A DNA stretch of 11,479 nucleotides from CBFGWV01 sp965652545 (GTDB taxonomy: Bacteria; Pseudomonadota; Gammaproteobacteria; Competibacterales; Competibacteraceae): NCBI GenBank assembly GCA_965652545.1, contig CBFGWV010000155.1:1-11479 (forward strand), read 5' to 3'. Position numbers and translations under genes: made by a program. Positions 1 to 7,400 of this stretch are shown here, piece after piece (the stretch's first letter is position 1; each line of letters starts with the position of its first letter). The notes under the pieces were generated by a model. The model ran no database searches, had not been told where the DNA came from, and worked only from the letters and a program-made list of their open reading frames with translations.

Positions 1-24
1 CCGTTTTTGTCATCGACTTACCGC

Positions 25-30
25 TATAAT
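25..30 (+). promoter_or_regulatory. Sigma-70-type -10 box upstream of typA
   Basis: A perfect TATAAT lies 35 bases upstream of the GTG start of typA, which would place transcription initiation near position 37 and give a leader of about 30 bases. The -35 region is poor: at the correct spacing there is only a GTTTTT-like hexamer at 3-8 (16-base spacer), while the better hexamer TTGTCA at 7-12 is too close (12-base spacer). I infer a housekeeping promoter for the typA-pdxH-dciA group. The window edge may hide upstream promoter elements. Confidence 0.5.
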
Positions 31-65
31 CGCGACCCCCTGAAGTCCTACGTTGGACCATAGTC

Positions 66-1889
<1,824 letters not shown>

Positions 1890-1915
1890 CACCACACCGG
1901 GGGGACCCACCGCCG

Positions 1916-2557
1916 ATGACTGATCTCGCCGAACTTCGCCGCAACTACGCCCGGGGTTCGCTGGACACCACCAGCGTCGCCGCCGATCCGATCGATCAGA
2001 TGCGACGTTGGCTGGACGAGGCCATCGCCGCCCGGGTGCCCGAGCCGAATGCATTCACCTTGTGTACGGTGGATGCCGACGGCCTGCCCGACGGGCGGGT
2101 GCTGTTGCTCAAAGGGCTGGACGCTGACGGGTTCCGCTTCTTTACCAACTTCCACTCGGCCAAGGGCAGGCAACTGACCGCCAATCCGCGGGCGGCGCTG
2201 GTCTTCCTTTGGCTGGAGTTGGAGCGTCAGGTCCGCGTGCAGGGTACGGTCAGCCCGCTTGACCCGGCACTCTCGCAGGCGTATTTCCACAGCCGTCCGA
2301 CCGGCAGCCAGATCGGCGCCATTGCGTCGAACCAGAGTGCGGTAGCCGCCGACCGCAGCGACCTGGAGCGGCGCTTCGCCACCCTGGAAGCCCAGTACCC
2401 AGAGGGTACCGTCATCCCCATGCCGGCGCACTGGGGCGGCTACAACCTGGTGCCCACCTGTATCGAGTTCTGGCAGGGTCGGCCCAGTCGACTGCACGAT
2501 CGCATCCGCTATCGACTCGACGACGGCCACTGGCGTATCGAACGCCTGGAGCCCTGA
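1916..2557 (+). CDS. pdxH: Pyridoxamine/pyridoxine 5'-phosphate oxidase
   Basis: This FMN-dependent cytosolic enzyme oxidises pyridoxine or pyridoxamine 5'-phosphate to pyridoxal 5'-phosphate, the last step of de novo B6 synthesis and of salvage. The 213-residue length fits the family (about 218 in E. coli). Characteristic segments occur in order: GRVLLLKGLD and FFTNFHSAKGRQL (FMN and phosphate-binding strand and loop), NPRAALVFLW, LERQVRVQG, YFHSRPTGSQIGAIASNQS, and near the C-terminus HWGGYNL, IEFWQG and RLHDR, the last being the conserved substrate-binding motif. A G-rich Shine-Dalgarno stretch (GGGGGGA near 1899-1905) sits upstream of the ATG. The stop codon overlaps the next start as TGATG, so the downstream DciA-like gene is probably translationally coupled to it. 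Confidence 0.96.
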   Translation: MTDLAELRRNYARGSLDTTSVAADPIDQMRRWLDEAIAARVPEPNAFTLCTVDADGLPDGRVLLLKGLDADGFRFFTNFHSAKGRQLTANPRAALVFLWLELERQVRVQGTVSPLDPALSQAYFHSRPTGSQIGAIASNQSAVAADRSDLERRFATLEAQYPEGTVIPMPAHWGGYNLVPTCIEFWQGRPSRLHDRIRYRLDDGHWRIERLEP

Positions 2558-3006
2558 TGGTACGCCGCCCAGGCCCGCGTCTGGTCGCGGCCCATCTGTC
2601 GCAGTCGACCGGACGGCTGGCCAAGACCCTGCGCTACTGCCAGCGGCTGGGCGAGCTCAACAAAATCTTCCTGGCCTTCGTCCCACCGCATCTGGCACCG
2701 CATTGCCGGCTGGTGGCCGCCGACCAGTATCGTTGGTTGATCGAGGCCGAAGGCGCGGCTTGGGGTGCGCGGGTGCGCTTCCAGTTGCAAGGTCTGCGGC
2801 AGCAGTTGATTCGTCATCTCAAACGCGAGCTGCCGCCGTTCAAGCTGCGTATCCGTCCGGCCGCCGAACCCCGAGTCGTCCCGAAACGTCCGCCGATGAC
2901 CCTGTCAGCGGACGCGGCCGATACGGTGGCCGCCACCGCCCGCGGCATAGAAGACCCGCGCCTGCGGGCCGCGTTGGAGCGCCTGGCCCGGCACCGCCGG
3001 GAGTAG
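2557..3006 (+). CDS. dciA: DUF721/DciA-like protein, probable replicative helicase loader
   Basis: This is a 149-residue basic protein. Its N-terminal ~100 residues match the DUF721 (DciA) pattern: a helix with L..L...CQRLGELN, then FLAFVPPHLAPHCRLVAAD, a strand region with the W-L-I-E...GAAWGARVRFQLQGL signature, and a closing LPPFKLRIRP. The C-terminal ~50 residues are Pro/Ala/Arg-rich and probably disordered, with a short helix (ALERLARHRR) at the end. DciA proteins recruit or load the DnaB helicase in bacteria that lack DnaC/DnaI. The ATG shares its A with the TGA of pdxH, which indicates coupled translation. The family call rests on pattern recognition of a short divergent protein; the helicase-loading role is inferred from the family. 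Confidence 0.72.
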   Translation: MVRRPGPRLVAAHLSQSTGRLAKTLRYCQRLGELNKIFLAFVPPHLAPHCRLVAADQYRWLIEAEGAAWGARVRFQLQGLRQQLIRHLKRELPPFKLRIRPAAEPRVVPKRPPMTLSADAADTVAATARGIEDPRLRAALERLARHRRE

Positions 3007-3113
3007 GGACAGTCTCAAAAGTCCAACAGGCTGCTCGCAACACCGTTCAGGCGCTCGTCAGTCCTCCACACGCATAGTCGCACCCGACTTCGATCTTTCG
3101 ACGGACCACATCC
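3007..3113. other. Intergenic gap between dciA-like and OpgC-family genes
   Basis: These 107 bases carry no gene I can support. An in-frame stop (TAG, 3075-3077) upstream of the OpgC start limits how far that gene could extend. The only Shine-Dalgarno candidate is a weak GGA at 3103-3105. I see no convincing promoter or terminator, so whether the OpgC-family gene is cotranscribed with the preceding block is open. Confidence 0.4.
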
Positions 3114-4223
3114 ATGGCAGGAGCGGGTTCCCGCGACCTTCGTATCGATGCCTTGCGTGGCTTGGCGCTGGTGCTGATCTTCATCGATCACGTACCGGGC
3201 AACCCGCTGGCCTTGTTCACCTTGCAGAAGCTGTCGTTCTCGGACGCGGCCGAGCTGTTCGTGTTCCTGGCCGGCGTCAGCGCCGCCTGGGCCTTTGGCG
3301 GTGTGCTTCAACGGCAAGGCCTGCCTGCGCTTGTCGGTCGGGTCGCCGCCCGGGTGAAGACCTTGTTCCTCTGTCATCTGGGCATGATTGCGGTCTTGCT
3401 CGGACTCTTTGTCCTGGTCGATCCGGCCGACTGGGTGTGGGACAGTTATCACCTCAGGCCGCTGCGTGAGGATAGTGGCCGAGTAGCCATCCATGCCGCC
3501 CTTTTGCACTACCAGCCGGGGTTTCTCGACATCCTGCCGGTGTACATGGTGCTACTGGCCAGCACACCCGCCCTATTGTTGCTGGTACGCCGCTGGGGAA
3601 GCCTGGCCCTGTTGCCGCCGATAGCGCTTTATCTCGCCGCCGGGGCGGGCGACTGGAGCATCCCGGCGTACCCTGACCGCAGTTGGTTCTTCAATCCGCT
3701 ACGCTGGCAGCTGTTGTTCGCCATCGGACTGGTAGCCGCATATCTGGCCCGCTTCTGGAACTGGCGACCACGCCGACGGTGGTGGTTCGATCATCTCGCC
3801 TGGGGTGTGCTTGCCTTCGGTCTGATCGCCCGCGCCCCATGGACGCCCTGGTGGGATGTACGCCTGGTGCCGGCCGATTGGCTGGACGGCGTCGGCAAAT
3901 CATCTTTGGATGCCTGGCGACTGGCCAGCGTACTGGCCCAGGTGTATCTGCTGGCCCGCTGGGTGCCGGCAGGGGCGCGCTGGCTGCATCACCCGGCGGT
4001 GTCGGTCCTGGTGGCCATGGGCCGTAACAGTTTGCCGGTGTTCGCCGGCGGTACCTTGCTGGCCATTGCATTCCATTTGCTGGCATTGCGCTGGGAATTG
4101 TCGATGGTCCCCATTCTGTTGCTGACGCTCTCCGGTGTGTTGTTTCAAGCGGGCTTTGCCTTGCGGATGACCTATGGGCGCCCGATGCCCGCACCGCCGT
4201 TGACGCCGGTTGGCGAGCGTTGA
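3114..4223 (+). CDS. OpgC-family integral membrane protein (putative acyl/succinyltransferase)
   Basis: This 369-residue protein has about ten hydrophobic segments spread over its whole length, with Arg/Trp-rich loops between them. The N-terminus shows the OpgC signature: R-I-D-A-L-R-G at residues 10-16, IDHVPGN at 24-30, FSDAAE at 42-47 and FVFLAG at 49-54. OpgC proteins are inner-membrane enzymes related to acyltransferase-3; the founding member succinylates osmoregulated periplasmic glucans. No opgG or opgH lies beside it here, so its acceptor may be a different glycan. The ATG at 3114 puts the signature at the usual distance from the N-terminus, although its ribosome-binding site is weak. 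The nearest downstream gene is the giant surface protein, about 150 bases away. A shared role, such as acyl decoration of a surface polymer, is speculation. Confidence 0.85.
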   Translation: MAGAGSRDLRIDALRGLALVLIFIDHVPGNPLALFTLQKLSFSDAAELFVFLAGVSAAWAFGGVLQRQGLPALVGRVAARVKTLFLCHLGMIAVLLGLFVLVDPADWVWDSYHLRPLREDSGRVAIHAALLHYQPGFLDILPVYMVLLASTPALLLLVRRWGSLALLPPIALYLAAGAGDWSIPAYPDRSWFFNPLRWQLLFAIGLVAAYLARFWNWRPRRRWWFDHLAWGVLAFGLIARAPWTPWWDVRLVPADWLDGVGKSSLDAWRLASVLAQVYLLARWVPAGARWLHHPAVSVLVAMGRNSLPVFAGGTLLAIAFHLLALRWELSMVPILLLTLSGVLFQAGFALRMTYGRPMPAPPLTPVGER

Positions 4224-4372
4224 GAAACGTCGGGAATGGACTATCGACGGCACTGAAAATGTGTAACGTTTCGCATTAGGTTGGAATAACCCGCTATCAG
4301 GCGCTACCCTTTCGCAACAATCAATCAATGGCGACGGGGACTCCTCCGCGACGGGGGAGTGAAGGGAGTCGG
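4224..4372 (+). promoter_or_regulatory. Leader and promoter region of the surface-protein operon
   Basis: About 150 bases separate the OpgC-family stop from the preferred start at 4373. A possible weak sigma-70 promoter is TTGGAA (4281-4286), an 18-base gap, then TACCCT (4305-4310). A perfect 7-base inverted repeat (GAAACGT 4224-4230, ACGTTTC 4266-4272) flanks 35 bases. AT content is locally higher than in the surrounding genes, as expected for a promoter. None of these elements is strong on its own, and no classical terminator with a T-run follows the OpgC-family gene. Confidence 0.35.
4340..4360 (+). promoter_or_regulatory. Small hairpin just upstream of the surface-protein start
   Basis: ACTCCTCC (4340-4347) can pair with GGGGGAGT (4353-4360) across a 5-base loop: seven Watson-Crick pairs and one T-G pair. 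A 9-base direct repeat GCGACGGGG (4331-4339 and 4348-4356) overlaps it. The hairpin ends 12 bases before the ATG at 4373, immediately 5' of an AAGGGAG ribosome-binding site (4362-4368). It could modulate translation. There is no T-run, so it is not a normal terminator. Confidence 0.4.
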
Positions 4373-4435
4373 ATGCGTCAATCGATCTGCGCCGCAGCGT
4401 TTGCTGCTGCGTGCTTTGCTGGAACCGCCTCGGCG
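4373..4435 (+). other. Sec signal peptide of the giant protein
   Basis: Residues 1-21 of the preferred product have a basic N-region (MRQ), an Ala-rich hydrophobic core and an A-S-A cleavage site before DTYS. The 15 extra residues added by the ATG at 4328 are polar and Arg/Gly/Pro-rich, and would only move the signal inward. Confidence 0.8.
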
Positions 4436-7400
4436 GACACTTATTCAGTCCTGGTCGACAACGATCTGAACACCGCCACAGGCTGTTCGATCACACTCCC
4501 GGAGAGTGCATCGATCATCGAGGGCATTGAGGCCCGAATCACCGGCACCATATCCGCAGGCGCGCCCCCCACGGTCAGTGCCGTGGTGCTGGAGACCTGC
4601 CAGGGCGGTGTCTTCGTCGGCACTGGCAGCCTGCCCGCCGGCCACCCCGTAGGCTTGAACAACGGCATCGGTGGCGCGGATGTCATCGAGTTGCAGGCCC
4701 CGGAATCCTCCCTCATCCCCGCCGACAGCGATGGACCGGTCAGTGTGCGGCTCTACGGTGTCGCGCAGCAGGGCAGCAACGACGATGTCATCGCCGCCAC
4801 CGATCCCCTGATCATCGATGTCATCGCCATTCCGCTGCTCGGCGGTGGGGGCTTGTTGATACTTGCCGCACTCGTGTTCGGCGCGGTGGGGCTGTGCAGG
4901 CGCCGCCGTCCGGGGCTGCTGGCCGTCAGCCTCATGCTGGCCGGCACCGGCTTGGTCATGGCGGCCAATTTCGCAACCGATGGGCAGGTGGACGACTGGG
5001 CAGGAGAGCCGCAGGCCGGTAGCGACGGCACGGGCGACAGTGCCCTGCCCTCCACCGACCTGGTGGCCTTCTTCGCCGCCGAGGACGCCTCGTCGGTCTT
5101 CTTCCGGCTGGATGCGGTCGATGTCGAAGTACGCGCACCGAGCGCAAACGACGACGACTACGACGCATTGAACAACGATCTGCTGGTGGTCGCCTCCGCC
5201 GATGGTGTCATCGACAATCCGGATGCCGGTGAGGGCGACGATGCCGGTCAGCCGGCTGCGGTGGTCGACGCCTATGGACCGGTGGGCGGGCCACTGGCCA
5301 CCGCCCCCGGCGCGGCATTTGCCCTACCCAGCGGCAATACCGTGACCTTCGACGCCGACGGTCTGGGCGGCTTCAGCTACGACGCCACGGTCAACCCGAC
5401 CTTCACCGGCAGCGAGTCGTTCGACTACCAGATCACCAACAGCGTCGGCAGCGATACCGCAACGGTCACCATCACGGTCAATCAGTTGCCGGTGGCCAAC
5501 GATGACACCTACGACGTCGACCCGGATGCGGTAACCACCGTGCTCACGGCCGAGGGTGTCATCCAGAACCCCAATGCAGGCGAAACCGACGAGCCCGGTG
5601 CACCGCCAGCGGTAGTCGATGCCTACGGGCCGGTGGGCGGCCCGCTGGCGACCGTGCCCGGCGCCGCGTTTGCCCTGCCCAGCGGCAATACCGTCACCTT
5701 CAACGCCGACGGTGCCGGTGGCTTCGCCTACGACGCGACGGTGAACAGCGGCTTCACCGGTGACGAGTCGTTCGAGTATCAGATCAGCAATGCGGCTGGC
5801 AGCGATACGGCCGTTGTCACGTTGACGGTCGGCGCCGAACCCGACGCTGTCGACGACGACCCCGGCGCCGCCTACACGGTCGATCCCGGCAGCATCCTGA
5901 CGATCGCTGCGGGTCCGAGCGACCTGCTGGCCAACGACGACCTCGGTGCGCCCGAGGCGGCCATCGTCACCTTCGGCGCCACCGGGACCGAATCGGCGGC
6001 CAACAACACCGGCACCAGCGCCCAGGGCGCCGTGCTCACCGTCAATGACGACGGCAGCTTCAGCTACGAGGCACCCGATGGCGGCGTCTCCGGCGGGGTC
6101 GATCAGTTCGTCTACACGCTGGAGAACAGCCTCGGCAGCGACACGGCCACGGTGACGATCAACGTCAACGAGCCGCCGACCGCGGTGAGCGACAGTGCTG
6201 CGGTCAGCGAGGATGCGCCGGCCACCGCCATCGACGTGCTGGCCAACGACACCAACCCCGACAGTGTCACGACAACCATCGTCTCCTCGACGGACCCGGC
6301 CAACGGCACCGTGGTGATCACCGGCGGCGGAACGGGTGTGACCTACCAACCTGACGCCAACTACTGCAACAACCCGCCAGGCACGACGCCGGACACTTTC
6401 GACTACACCCTCTCGCCCGGCGGCTCCTCGGCTACCGTGTCGGTCACCGTCAACTGTGTCAACGACCCGCCCACGGCGGAGGATGACAGTTTCAGCACGG
6501 ACGAGGACACCGTGCTGAACGAAGACGTGACCGCGGACAACGGCAACGGCGTCGATACGGACACCGAGGGCGCTCTGCTCACGGTGTCCCAGGTCAACGG
6601 CAGCGGCTTCACGGCCGGCACACCGTTCGCCCTGCCCTCGGGCGCCACGCTGACGATGAACGCCAACGGCACGTTCGCCTACGACCCGACGACCAGCACG
6701 ACCTTCAACGCCCTGGATACGGGCGAGCAGGACAGCGACAGCTTCACCTACACGATCTGCGACCCCGGGCCGCTGTGCGATTCGGCCACCGTCAGCGTCA
6801 TCATCGACGGGGTAAACGATGCGCCGACGGTCACCGGCGCACCCGCGGACTACGCAGTCCACGCCCACTTGAGTATCGCCCAGGCCGACGGAGCCGGCGA
6901 CCTGCTGGCCACCGGCGGCGGGTTCACCATCACCGACCCGGAAGGCGATCCGATTGATATCGACGGCACCGTGCCGACGGCCACAGTGCAGGGCGGAACG
7001 GTGAGCATCAATACGACCACCGGCGCCTTCACCTACCACCCGCCGTCCGGGTTCACCGATGCGGACGACACCTTCCAGTACACCGTCTGTGACGACGAAA
7101 ACCTGTGCTCGAGCCCGATCACCGCAACCCTGGAGGTGTCGGGGCCGCGCGTATGGTTCGTGGACAACTCGGCAGCCGCCGGTGGCGGGGGCACCCAGAA
7201 CGCGCCCTTCGACACCCTGTCCGAGGCGGATACGGCCGCCGACGACAATAGCGACCTGATCTACGTCGAGCACACCGGCACCGCCTACAGCGGCGGCATC
7301 TCGCTGCAACCGGGCCAACGCCTGATCGGCGAGGGGCTGACCGGCAGCAATTTCGACGACGCCTTTGGTATCACGCCGCCGGCAGGCACGCTCACCCGCC

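Noticed and set aside
7..12. TTGTCA as -35 box for the TATAAT at 25-30
   Set aside because: The 12-base spacer is far too short for a sigma-70 promoter.
4248..4263. Sigma-54-like promoter (CGGCAC, then ATGTG)
   Set aside because: The -24 GG is present but the essential -12 GC is GT, and the T before GGCAC is missing. It is too weak to annotate, though sigma-54 control is known for some exosortase-linked surface genes.
4328..4372. Upstream ATG (4328) as start of the giant protein
   Set aside because: There is no ribosome-binding site before it and it adds 15 polar residues ahead of a good signal peptide. The ATG at 4373 has an AAGGGAG site.
5144..7141. CRISPR-like or insertion-sequence repeat
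   Set aside because: The repeats are in-frame protein-domain repeats of 280-350 bases within one coding sequence, with no short spacer pattern, terminal inverted repeats or transposase.
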